Shown here piece after piece: positions 43,784 through 55,136 of a stretch of DNA of 64,000 nt (its first letter is position 1; every line of letters starts with the position of its first letter). The notes under the pieces are model-generated. The model searched no databases, was not told where the DNA came from, and worked only from the letters and a program-made list of their open reading frames with translations. Source of the stretch: Hormiphora californensis (Eukaryota; Ctenophora; Tentaculata; Cydippida; Pleurobrachiidae); the NCBI GenBank assembly GCA_020137815.1, contig CM035357.1, positions 5,130,496 through 5,194,495 on the forward strand. The letters run 5' to 3'. The position numbers and the translations under genes are program-made.

Positions 43784-46692
43784 CGCCTTCCGCGGCTAGT
43801 GACTGTCGGTGGAAGTTTTCTTTTATCAAGGACTCATTGGAGAATCCGTCAATACCCATCCTTTGCACCGGTATTACGGAGACCTGGTGGCATGATGATT
43901 TCTCTGATGCCCAATTGGAGATTGAAGGCTTTCACCTAACTCGTTGTGACAGAGCGGGTAGAAGAGGTGGCGGTTGTGCACTCTACATTAACAATCAACT
44001 GACCCCTTCCTCTGAGTTCAGATTCTCAGACACGTCCAATAGTGCGGCTGCTGTATACATCAAGGAGACCCACTCGGTTTTCTGTGTTGTGTACAGGGCG
44101 CCATCTTCCCCTGCGAATGACCTTTTTGATGATCTATCCCGTTTCATTGATCAGTGCGAACTCGACAAGGGTTGTCCTGACATCTATGTTATGGGCGACT
44201 TCAATATGCCAGACATAGACTGGGGAACACTCACTGGAGGACCTAACCCTTGCTCACAGATGCTACTAAAATTTGTGAACTCATATTTTCTCACTCAGCT
44301 TGTTGACTCCCCAACACGGGGCTTGAATATTCTAGACCTCGTTCTCACCAACCGGCCAGACTATGTCTTCAAAACTGAGGTATCGGAGTCGTGTATTTCT
44401 GACCATAATATGATCAGCTCTACACTTGGGTTTGGTATCTTACCCACTCGTCAATCAGACCATCGATTCACGGACTTTGATATTTACAACTTTCATGAGG
44501 CTAACTTCCCTGAAATGTGTAGGGAGTTAGACCAGATCGACTGGCTAGCACTCGCCGACATCTGCGATGACGGTGATGGTTCTGATTTCGTTCAACTTTT
44601 CACCCTGACTGTTCTACAGGTCTTATCTCACCACTCTCGTAAGAAGAAGGCCCGTAAAAAAAGAAGGGACCCTGTTCTCAGGAAATTGAAAGTGAAACAG
44701 CGGAGTTTGAATAAACGGATTGCTCTTGCACGGCAGAATAAACCTCACCTTTTGCCACAGCTCGAGATTGGTGTTTCCAGAATTACTTGGGAAATTTTGT
44801 GCCACATTTCTCAGCGACTTGACAGTGATGAAAACGAGGCGCTGACAAAACTCAAAGCTAACCCAAAATTCTTCTGGTCATACGCCAACCGAAAGAGGAA
44901 GACCCGGTCACGTATACCTCCTTTACAGACAAGTGATGGTTCACTCACTGACGTTCCCGCTATGAAGGCAGAACTGTTTCAATCTCAATTCACATCTGTT
45001 TTCAGCACTCCTTCAAACTCTTCCTCAACAGCTGCAGACAACATCATTCCTTCTACATGCAGCCTTTCAGACATCGTTTTCTCCACCGCTGATATTGAAA
45101 AGGCACTACATGACCTCAATCCCTATTCAGCCGGCCCTCCAGGAGATGTACCTGCCAGAATTTTACGTGACTGCCGATCATCGCTGTCCTACCCCCTATC
45201 CATCTTATGGGACAAATCGTTTGATTCTGGTATTGTACCACCCTGTCTGAAACTTCAGTACATTGCACCCCTCTACAAAAAGGGTCCTAAAATGAAAGCT
45301 GAAAATTACCGCCCGATCTCCCTCACCAGTCACATTGCCAAGACATTTGAACGGGTTGTAAGATCTCAAATGGTGTCATACTTTGAATCAGAGAACTTGT
45401 TTAACGAGTCTCAGCATGGGTTTAGAAGCAAGAGGAGCTGCTTATCCCAACTCACTCGTCACATTGACAATATTCTGAACAATCTCAACGACCTTCTTGA
45501 AGTGGATGTAATCTACTTGGACTTCGAGAAGGCGTTTGATAAAGTTGACATCGGTATACTTCTCGAAAAGCTGCAGAGATATGGAGTTAAGGGCAAACTC
45601 CTTGAATGGATCCGCAGCTTCCTACTAAACCGGAAACAAACGGTCTTAGTCGACGGCGTAGCGTCTTCTTTTGCAGAAGTCAGAAGTGGGGTCCCACAAG
45701 GGACTGTTCTCGGTCCACTTTTATTTCTGATCTATGTAATTGACCTGGAATCCGTAATCAAACACGGTTCTTCTTTGTCGTTCGCTGATGACACTAAAAT
45801 CTTCTCTGCTATCCGTACTATGGTTGACAAATTGAACCTACAGGAGGATCTGAACAGTGTGATAACCTGGGCTGACGCTAACAATATGTCCTTGCACCAG
45901 TCAAAGTTCGAGGTCATGAATTTCACCCTGAATCACACCAGTTCGCTTAGAGAAGTACCGTTCAGTGCTGAGAACTATTCCTATCAACTCTCTGATGGGA
46001 GGTTCATCGATCCAACAGACACTGTCCGAGACTTAGGTGTTCTACTCTCGAGTGATGGTCAATGGTCGGCCCAAATATCTCGAGTTGTTACCACGGCTAG
46101 TCGGGTTGCTGGATGGACATTAAGTGCATTTAGATCCAGAACTCGCCGCACCATGATGACTCTTTACAAGTCACTGGTGCGTCCCCATCTTGACTACTGT
46201 TGCACACTGTGGTCACCTTCCAAAAATGGGGATATTAGTCGTGTTGAGGATATTCAACGATCGTACACCCGTAAGATCGTTGGTCTCAAGGGGCTGAACT
46301 ACTGGCAACGTCTTCAAACCCTGGGACTTTTGTCGCTTCAGCGCCGACGTGAGAGGTACACTATGATTCTTGTGTGGAAAGTGTACAACAATGAGATACC
46401 CAATAGTACTGACATGTGTTTCGTCGACAGGCACCGCTCTGGCCCTAGTGCTGTCGTCCCTCGATACTCGTACGAGGCTCAACGATCTAACCTGTCGCTA
46501 TATGAACAATCATTTGCGGTACTGGGGGCAAGGTTGTGGAACACTTTGCCTCGATCTGTAAAGGAGGCCCCAACTCTTTATCAGTTCAAATCTCAGCTAG
46601 GTAGTTTCCTCTCTACCATTCCGGATACACCCCCCATCAGCGGTTATCCTGCTCAAGCAAACAGTAACTCAATACTAGAGTGGTGTCCATGA
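43784..46692 (+). CDS. ORF2 of a non-LTR retrotransposon: endonuclease plus reverse transcriptase
   Basis: An open frame of over 960 residues with no ATG near its start. The conserved endonuclease beginning (LLINARSL) lies at about 43754-43777, so the frame must be entered before ORF1 ends. Apurinic-type endonuclease motifs: TETWW (catalytic Glu), VMGDFNMPDIDW (Asp/Asn) and SDHNMI (Asp-His). The reverse transcriptase shows YRPISLTSHIAKTFE, HGFRSKRSC, YLDFEKAFDKVD, GVPQGTVLGPLLFLIYV and catalytic SFADDTKIF, then the C-terminal thumb and LDYCCTLWSP region. The order and motifs fit the CR1/L2/jockey group. No stop codon or frameshift interrupts it, so the copy is young. Confidence 0.93.
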
Positions 46693-46810
46693 TGCGTGTT
46701 AGTGTGTTATGTGTCGCTGTGCTGTGAGTGTACTGAGTATTGACTCTTTTTAGGAGGTTTATCTTTTTAAATATCCTGTGTGTTACGCAAATTTATGAAT
46801 TTCATTTCAA

Positions 46811-47377
46811 TCAAGTCAAACGGACTTCAGGGGCCAAAGTTATAAGCACCGCCGTTTTTTCGCTCGCAAAGTTATCTTCGACCTAGCCGGGCCCGTCCTG
46901 AGCTCAGGCCAAACGCGCGCGCGGCATTCCCTTCAGTCCCCTCGTTGCGGGGGTGCGCGCATGAGGGGGCTGCAGCGCATTCCAACACTTTTTTCAGCCA
47001 AAAATCGGGACTTAAAAAACGCGCCTGAGCTGCGAATTTTGGAAAGTAAGCCGCGCCGCGCGTAGTGTCGCAGCTTTAAAGCAAAAAGTACGCGTTCAAC
47101 CAAATTCTTCCACAAATAACTTCCCATAAAGCAAGCGACTCAAAGACCAAAGTATTACTTTGGTCTTTAAGTAATCACACATTTTCTTTTCGTCCGATTT
47201 TACCGTGTGAACCAAGTAACGATTGACTGATATAACGGGCTAACAAATAAATAATGAAAACAATACAAACATTAAAATAGGATAAAATAATTAAAAATGA
47301 TCCACCTTCATCAATGGTCGTCACTCAGTCCAATGATTTTTATTTTCAGTTGTCCTAAAGCTACCATACTCCATAAC
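46811..47377. other. Intergenic region
   Basis: GC-rich, CGCGCG-containing stretch at 46880-47090, a hairpin AAGACCAAAGTA/TACTTTGGTCTT type at 47139-47164, then AT-rich sequence. No gene supported. Confidence 0.4.
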
Positions 47378-47385
47378 AATCGTAC

Positions 47386-48205
47386 GGGGGGGGGCCGGCT
47401 GAAGTTTTTGAAGTCAACTTCAAAAACTTCAAAGCGAAACTTAGGGTGGAAAACTTCAAAAACTTCAAAAACTTCAAAAACTCATATCTCCTAAACCGTT
47501 GGAGATAGGCCCTATGTTGCTTCATAACTCTTATATAAACTTGCATATTCCGAACAAGATGCACCCCTTTAAAAAGCCTATAGTCACTCATAAACCATTA
47601 AAACTGGTCTAGCCCAAAAAAAGTCATGCGCACACACAAAATTATGAAAATATCCCATTATCCCTCGAATTAGATGAGGTGGAGACTTCATTTTGGCACG
47701 TACCCCCACTAACTCGAGGCCGCTGATGATTTTGGTGTCCATATTTTTTCACTACTCCCTTCATAAAAAATTTGCATTTTGTGAGACTGGCAAAAAGGGT
47801 GTGGCCCCAAAAAAATTTTTGAAAATTTACTTCATAACTTTTAAACACTTTCTTAGCATTTTCTAGGCAATTTTTTGAGTTATAGAATGAAAATAAAATC
47901 TGTTTTTACAAAAAATTTAAATCTTTTACACCAAATTGTGCCATGGATTTCATGGCTAGGAATCATTGTAAATATCCTAATTTGTGGTAGAAAAAGGGAA
48001 GACAAGGACGGATAACTTTGCCACAATATGTATTAAGCATGAAACTAACCTAAACAAGTGTAATAATAGTCACTGATAGCATATAAAAGTAGTTTAGAGT
48101 TTTTGAAGTTTTTGAAGTTTTTGAAGTCAACTTCAAAAACTTCAAAAACTCAAAAAGTAGGGTGGAAAACTTCAAACTTCAAAAACTTCAGCCGGCCCCC
48201 CCCCC
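47386..48205. mobile_element. 820-bp inverted-repeat transposon with 8-bp target duplication
   Basis: Ends are GGGGGGGGGCCGGCTGAAG and CTTCAGCCGGCCCCCCCCC, followed inward by CTTCAAAAA/TTTTTGAAG tandem units. Perfect 8-bp direct repeats AATCGTAC lie at 47378-47385 and 48206-48213, the size made by hAT-type transposases. No transposase ORF. Confidence 0.88.
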
Positions 48206-48336
48206 AATCGTACAATATTCTCAACTGTCCATCACTTTTCACAATACAACCATGGCACTTTTTTTAATTGCCAAGTTCATCAGTTCATATTGGTAACCAG
48301 GCCACGGTAACACCTCTTGGTAACCATGGTAACCCA

Positions 48337-51300
48337 TCACCAATCCATCTTATTCTCCTTATTCTCTTCTTTGACCGCTCCACTTTTACTGTGGCACTCC
48401 TCCGCAAACTTTCTAAACAGGTCTACGCTGGATTTTAGGGATGTTTTAGCGTAGTCAGGGACCTTATTGCCTGACTCCTCCCCTTCCTTCCAGTTCCCCA
48501 TCTCTTCTACCAACTGTTCCAAAGTCTGAACACGGGGGAGGAATGTAAATATTGGTGATAAAAAGGATTCATATCCACAAAAAAGGGGGAAAGATCGGTA
48601 GAACTTCGACATTTAGGGCAGTTCATTTTAGGGCATGTTGTCCAATTAGCATGAAGCGGGCACACGGAAATACTGCACTTACCGGGACAGTAAAGGGATC
48701 AAAAGTGTCCACGTCCTTCGCTAGGAACGGGATACAGACCCGCCCAGTTTTGGGATGAACAGAGAAGGGAGATTTGAGAAGATGGTTGAGGCCCTTTGTC
48801 ACATTGACATCCAACCGGGGATAACACAGCTGAAATAGAGGGGATATTGGGAAACTCGATCGTTGTATGTATGAGATTGTGCTGTACACTGTAATGCAGG
48901 AGTCTCCCGTTTCACTTGTCTCATATATAAGACCGTCCTCTTCGCACCGGGCCGGGGTACAGTCAGTGCCTGACAACGTTTCACGTACTGTACAGTGTAC
49001 AGTATGTGAAACTAGAGACTCCTGTTATAGTACAGAGCTTTTCTTGTTCAATCACTTTAAATTTTGATATGAAGTTTCTAGCTGATCACCTGCAGAACAA
49101 CTTCTTTGATCGCATTATTTTTCTGCTTCCTCGCTTTAGCATATTCAGCCCAGGCACTTTTTAACAGGCTCCATTTCTTCTTGCTATCACCTGGACTTGC
49201 AGCCCAGTCTGCCATGTCATTTTGAATGGTCTTGGCCGGGAACATGTTTAGCACCTGCAGAGGGGGAGTTTAGAGTTGGAATAATAGTAAATGCTGAACC
49301 CGGCCGACCCGATTTGAGTGCAAAACAGGGTCTAACGCCGCTGGACAGTGGACACTAGGGTGTGCTAAGTGAAAATTTTGTCGACTTGGCCAATAGTTTA
49401 AGGGTAGATATGAAACTATGGACAATTGTCTACTACATCCTGAAATCGGAATTGGGGTAGTGTATGTCAATTACGTGGGCCAGGCGATTAAAAAAGTTTA
49501 ATTTTTTACCGAAAAAAGGAAAATATTTGTGTTTTACACCAGTGTTTGGCATGTTCTTGATATCAAATTTTTATGGTCAGGGTCGTGTTCAGCGGTTTGA
49601 TACCGATCAGAATGGATGTGTATCATGAAAGTTAGCCAAAGTTCATTTTTTACCTGAACATGTTCATTTTGGACCAAAAATGTTCATTTTTGACTAAAGA
49701 TGGTCATTTTGGTCATTTTCTTCAATTTTGAGAGCTTTTTCATGAACGGGATCGTGTTCAGCAGGTCAAAATTAGTCGGTTACAACCAGAATTTGCTTTC
49801 CGACAAATAAAATCTCAAAAAGTTAAAATTCGTCTCCACTAATACTGCAAAGTAGGAAAATGTGCAAGAAAAAAAGATGAAAAAAAAATGTTTTCATTAT
49901 AAAATGGAGTTCTGAAGGTACATACTGGAAATAATGGTTGTACTGGTTCTCATGAGGCGATTCATATGTGTGGTTTTTTCGAAATAACGCCCCAAAAAAC
50001 ATTTTTTGATATGAATATGCCCATATATGGGCATACATCGGCCCACGTAATTGGGCCAGGGTAGGACTAAAATTTTTTTACCAAATGTTTTAGAATGATC
50101 GTAGGAACTCATTCTAGGGGTAAACTTTGTGAAAATTGGATTTGATTTATGAGTTGGGAAAAATAGCACACCCTAGTGGACACTGATAATAGAGCACAGT
50201 GGTCTTTTGGTGGTCACTAAGAATTTTACGAAAAATTGTTTTTGAACCTATCTGGTAGCTTTTCGAGCGTAGAATCCAATGCACCCCTCACTCATGCCTT
50301 GAATTTTTGAGGAAAGTGGTGTTTTTCCAAAAAGAAGGGTAATTGAAAAATTTTCGAAAAATTTTTTATGAGCTTATCTGGTAGCTTTTTTTTGTTTTGT
50401 ACAAACTCTTTTATTTTATTTTATAAAAAAAGTCTAACCTGGCAAGCTTTTTTGACGTAGAATCAAATATACCCCTCACTCATGCCTTGATTTTTTGAGG
50501 AAAGTGGTGTTTTTTCAGTTTTTAGTCTTTTTAGGCTTCTTTGACAACCATACTTAAAATTTAGCTGGAGCAGGTGAAATGGGGATCCATAACAATTTAA
50601 ATGTGGTTGATAGTAAGAAATCGAACAAATTTATATCTCATTCAAAAATTTTTTTTCAAACTTCATCCAGGGCGTTTTTATGGTCAAATAACGAAGAAAA
50701 CTTGATTTTTCGACCATAATATACAATAGTACGCGCTTGAAACCTTTTTTATCTGAAAGGCCAGACAATTTCCTATCTTTTGGTCTATAGGACATCGATG
50801 AGGTTCGATGAGGAGGCTGGGGAGAAAGCGTTAAAGAAGGCATGTATGGTTACTTTAAAAAAAAACGATCATTTAAAAGTTTGAGACCTAACTAAACACG
50901 TTTCCCGACCTTATTTTACACGTAGAATCGATTGCCGATAGAATTAGAACTCTAATATTGAAGGAAAACGGTGAAAACGCGTTTTTTCGTCTTATACATA
51001 CACGCCTTCTTTAACGCGTTCTCCCCAGCCTCCTCATCGAACCTCATCGATGCCCCATAGACCAAAAGATAGGAAATTGTCTGGCCTTTCAGATAAAAAA
51101 GGTTTCAAGTGAGTACTATTGTATATTATGGTCGAAAAATCAAGTTTTCTTCGTTTTTTGACCATAAAAACGCCCTGGATGAAGTTTGAAGAAAAATTTT
51201 TGACTGAGATATAAATTTGTTCTATTTCTTACTATCAACCACATTTAAATTTTTGTGGGTCCCAATTTTAAGTATGGTTGTCAAAAAAAATTTTTTCCTT

Positions 51301-52619
51301 AATGACCACCTACTCCCATGAAAAAGGCCACTGTGTAGAGGTTGATATAGTCTAAAGTCTTCCAAGACCTGAAATTCACAGAAAACAATTTGACGATATA
51401 CCTGATTCCTCTTCTCAGGGGTGGACAAGAAATCCTGGTTACGAATCATCAGCTCGTCAAAATACCCCGCTGTAATCTCTACGGCTCTCTCAATAGCAGG
51501 GTGGAGGGCTCCAGGGAGGAGAACCTTCTTCGACTGGTTATCTCCCCCAACCACCACAGACATGTAGTCAGCTATTGCTCCCCTTCCTGACAACAATTGG
51601 GGGAAGATATAGGTAACGATATAAAACAAGGGAGTGAGTGATGGGAATTGTGTAGCTCACACGCTCTGTGAGGGTTCGGGAGGAAGAATACCAAACATTG
51701 GCTCAGTATCCAACTTGTCTGCTTACCAGAGTTGTTTAGCTTCCTGGCCGTTTCATCAGCAATCCAACAATGAATACCCCTCCTTCCCGAGTAGACCCAT
51801 AGGATTTGGGAAAACCCGAAATCTGTCCTCAGCGCCTCATCTAGGACTTTAACTGCAATCTTCATAAAGACCCAACAGCTTGGACAAATATTGGCCTCCT
51901 GGCAACACGACCTGCAGTGGGTGATTATTAGGGACCAACTTGCAAAAAGCACCAGGGTATATAGCAGTATGTGTAATGTGATTGTAGGAGTGAAGCTAAA
52001 CGGGAAAATTAGGAAACATTGGGGCTGATGAAAGAGAGGTCTTTGTTACACCCACCTCACATCATCGTAATCTGTCATGTCAATATCAAACACAACCTCT
52101 CTCTCCATCGCTGTGAATGCCCCACTTTTAAATGCCTTGTGGTCCTTAGGTTTGGCATTGTAAACCGCACCAACGTCAATCTTAAACGGGTTCACTGCAC
52201 GAAGCTCCTTCTTGAATTCGTCCTGGTTCGAAAAGGACTTGTACCTGGAGGAGGGGGTTTAGGAGGTGATAACCAAAGGTGATAACCAAATCTTGGTTGA
52301 TTTCCAGGAATGTTATGTAGGGGAGAGAAGGACAATGAGGGGGTAGATTTTGTCTAGCTCAACCCACTTTCCGTACGCTCCTCTTTACAAATGTAAAGGA
52401 GGGTTAGAAAAGGGTAGAGTAAGGACCCCTTACTCAACAAATAACGAGGGGTAGATTAAGATCTCACCGTAGGTATATATCCCCGTTTAGGGTGAAAGAG
52501 AACTCCCGTTTAGCAAGGTAGTCTGGTGAGCCATAGGATAACCATTTGATATAGGGGCTATACGGGAACAACTTGGAGTAGTAGATCTTCAGATGTTCCT
52601 CTATGTCGGCAACCGGCAT
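48337..52619 (-). CDS. PRIM1: DNA primase small (catalytic) subunit PRIM1
   Basis: Seven exons join in phase: 52619-52468, 52244-52056, 51911-51727, 51586-51402, 49254-49090, 48829-48683, 48525-48337 (403 residues; human 420). N-terminus: LKIYYSKLFPY and KREFSFTLNGDIYLR. Catalytic metal ligands are in VVFDIDMTDYDDVR (Asp104, Asp106) with the third Asp in the DTFDPFTVP block. The zinc site is CCQEANICPSC (Cys116, 117, 123, 126), and WVYSGRRGIHCW is the conserved nucleotide-binding strand. KGLNHLLKSPFSVHPKTGR is nearly invariant in the family. The enzyme makes the RNA primers for DNA polymerase alpha in the nucleus. The gene looks complete and functional. Intron 4 (49255-51401) is enlarged by transposons. 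Confidence 0.97.
49356..50175. mobile_element. 820-bp hAT-like non-autonomous element in PRIM1 intron 4
   Basis: Ends TAGGGTGTGCTA and TAGCACACCCTA are perfect inverted repeats, bounded by perfect 8-bp direct repeats GTGGACAC (49348-49355, 50176-50183). No transposase. It is inserted next to a fragment of the GGCGCC MITE family (49296-49345). Confidence 0.92.
50193..51340. mobile_element. Foldback element with about 330-bp inverted arms in PRIM1 intron 4
   Basis: Left arm about 50531-50860 and right arm about 50995-51290 are inverted copies at roughly nine in ten positions (GACAACCATACTTAAAATT, ATGTGGTTGATAGTAAGAAAT, GATGAGGTTCGATGAGGAGG). Further out CACAGTGGTCTTTT and AAAAAGGCCACTGTG pair as possible termini. 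The left side also contains two direct copies of CCCCTCACTCATGCCTTGA with surrounding sequence (50284 and 50474). Target duplication not clear (only TAGAG shared). Confidence 0.75.
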
Positions 52620-53425
52620 GGTATCTGATATTTGAGATATTTGGGTAGAATCGTGGTGTTTATAATTGGGGTAGAGATGTTTCGGGATCAGCTGATTTAG
52701 CGAGTTGGTAGTTGAAAAAAGTAAACACTGTGATCTAAGAGATCGATCTAAAAATAATCTTACTCAGAGAGGTACACAAAACTAAGAGAGCAAAGCTAAT
52801 ACAACGATATATTACCATGAGAAATCCTCTTCAATACATATTCGATTTTCATGTGAAATTTCATTTTTGGACAATATTTCGTTCATACATCTCTTCCCAA
52901 AAAAACAAACTATGCCTGCACATGTGTCTACAACCTCTCTCTCTCTCTCCAGTACCCTAAGATCTCTCTTCATCTACGTATTTTACAACTAACTACAACG
53001 TACTAGAAACTGTGGTGAATATGATGAGACATGTGTGGGGACTAGATCTAGATGTGTGAACTAGATGTGTGAGGTTTTATCTTGCCTTGTTTTGAACAAA
53101 ACGACTTTTATCATGGAGAGATGGGAGCAGTAATATATATAATAGAAAGCATAGATCATGGAGACTCAAAACCTGTCAGGACAATGCTGTGACAGTTCAA
53201 AACTAGTATTGTTTTGGCGAGAGAAACTCCACACAAATACACACACACACACACACAGACAAACAAAACCGATCTCTCTCTCTTCTCCAAAGCAGGAGTT
53301 GTTATGTTCAATGCCCCTCCTTTAGGGGCCGAACAAGGCAAAACAGGTGATGGGCTGTAAAAGTAGCATTTAATCCTAGGGCCAGCCGCGGACCGTGATG
53401 ATGAAAAAGGCTCCAGTGAGTTGGT
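52620..53425. other. Intergenic region upstream of PRIM1
   Basis: No gene supported. Holds a short (CA)n at 53238-53258 and otherwise unremarkable AT-rich sequence. The next gene on the minus strand ends at 53426. Confidence 0.4.
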
Positions 53426-54569
53426 TTAGGCTGATGGCATGGGGATGGCAGTATCTCCGTTGTTTGTAGGCTGTTCTGTTACTGTTTCTCCCATTGTCCT
53501 CTCTTCTGTCTCTTCTAGATCTTCCGGCCTGTTAAGAAGTTGGGTCAGACTCATGGGAGAGAATGTGTACATATGCATACCTCTGTTATGTGTGAGTGTG
53601 AATGTGCTATGGGAATATGCGGGTGATTGTATTGTGTTTCCTACGGCTTTCTCTCTCCCTCCCCCTCTCTCTCTCTCCCTCCCCCTCCCCCTCCCGCCTC
53701 TCTCTCCCTCCCTCGCTCTCTCCCCTACATACCTGACATCTGTGTAGTCCTCCTGTTCTCGGTCCAGTTTCCCACAGCAGTTGCAGCAACAGAAGCAGCA
53801 ACAGCAACAGAAGCAACAACAGGTCAGGATAAAGATTATCGTTCCTACCACCTGGAGAGAAGGGGTGGTTAAATCTCAAATACGCCAAACTCATCCGTTC
53901 AAATGCCAAACAGCTTAATTTCACCATTCAATTTCGTCATCCATGTCAAATTTCAGAAATTCAGTCCGTGTGAGAGAAAGAGCCGTGCGCCAAATGCTGA
54001 CAATACATACTGCGCGCGGCTATCACGAACTCCTGCTAGTCGCAAAAGATGTCCTGCAAATATTGTCCCACATTGCGCTGTGTGTGCTACCAGCAGAGCG
54101 CAAGAGAGAAAGAAGTAGAGACGACAGCAGGACGATTTTAAATCCAACGATTTCCGGCACAATCAGATACGTCACAGAATACTAGAGATAGTTAACGGAC
54201 CGAAACATCTGATTTATTGCAGTTTCTAGAGAAATGCATTTCTCTTGAAATCTGTCAGACCTTACACACACGAACATGACGTATGATACACACAGCAATC
54301 TAGTGGCCGCGGACTAATGATTGTTAATTGGCCTAATTAGGTCTGACACGATCTCTCACACGTACACACTGTGGCGGTTGTTAAGATTTCCTAGTATTTC
54401 CGATTCTAGGAAAGTTTAGCATCGCTTACTTGTATTTCAAATTTGAAGTTCAAGACATCAATTTTACAAATTCTTAGTGATAAAATTTTCAATTTGAAAT
54501 TTGAAATTTCCAAGATCTGCTACTTACTCTGCAGAAGGTGCTGTTCATACAGTAGTAGATACCGACGTT
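53426..54569 (-). CDS. Small Cys-rich single-pass membrane protein, Shisa/CYYR1-like (5' incomplete)
   Basis: Three exons join in phase: 54569-54528, 53851-53733, 53528-53426 (88 residues of the C-terminal part). CMNSTFC is probably the end of an extracellular Cys-rich domain. The membrane helix VVGTIIFILTCCCFCCCCCF runs directly into a Cys cluster (CCCNCCGKLDREQEDYTDVR), of the kind that is palmitoylated in Shisa-type and CYYR1-type adaptors. The cytoplasmic tail is acidic and ends AIPMPSA. Upstream exons were not found before the duplicated block begins at about 54945, so the gene may be broken there or the exons may be unrecognisable. The intron at 53529-53732 contains a CT/CCCT tract. Confidence 0.65.
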
Positions 54570-54772
54570 CTGAAAAGAAAATTGCGTTAGATTTCGAAAC
54601 AAAATGTTTGTGTTGGAATTTTCAAGAAATTTCTAGCTGACATGTTCCGGGGAAAAAAGGGGAGAGATGTGCGGGGAAAGGTAAATTGCATTTCTCGGTA
54701 CACCACATTCAGTCTACGTCACATGGAGAGATGTGAAAACAGAAAACACAGCGTGTCATGTAACACTCTGGT

Positions 54773-54776
<4 letters not shown>

Positions 54777-54836
<60 letters not shown>
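54777..54836. repeat. (GA)n microsatellite
   Basis: AG run just left of the second SPIN90 copy; followed by a poly-pyrimidine/poly-G tract. Confidence 0.95.
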
Positions 54837-54839
<3 letters not shown>

Positions 54840-55136
54840 ATGAGTGGTAGAGCTAAAAAGCTCTTCTCGTTCCCCTTTTTCCTTTTTTCCCCCCCTTTTT
54901 TCCCCCCCTAATAGATCAGGTAGAGAGGGCGGTAGAGTGGGGGATTGGGAGTTGGAAAATCTGGTCAAGATTGAGGGGGTAAGGATATTTTTGGGGATGT
55001 TTGGTGAGTGAGAGAGCTTCGTCGTCCGGTAGACGGTTGTATTCCCATATATGGCAGGCAAGAGATTTAGTGGAACTTAAAAAGAATATTATTGACCATT
55101 ATATCGTACTGAGGAGGGCGGGTGGTGTTATCGTAC

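Larger units (their letters stand above)
42290..46810 (+). mobile_element. Full-length or nearly full-length LINE (CR1/L2/jockey-like)
   Basis: Holds ORF1 and ORF2 with short leader and a 3' untranslated part that ends near the AT-rich ATGAATTTCATTTCAAT at about 46795-46812. No poly(A) tail and no clear target duplication could be placed, so both ends are approximate. Confidence 0.75.

Noticed and set aside
42233-46830. CCTGAAGTCC / GGACTTCAGG as LINE boundary repeats
   Set aside because: The two copies are inverted, not direct, so they are not a target-site duplication; probably chance.
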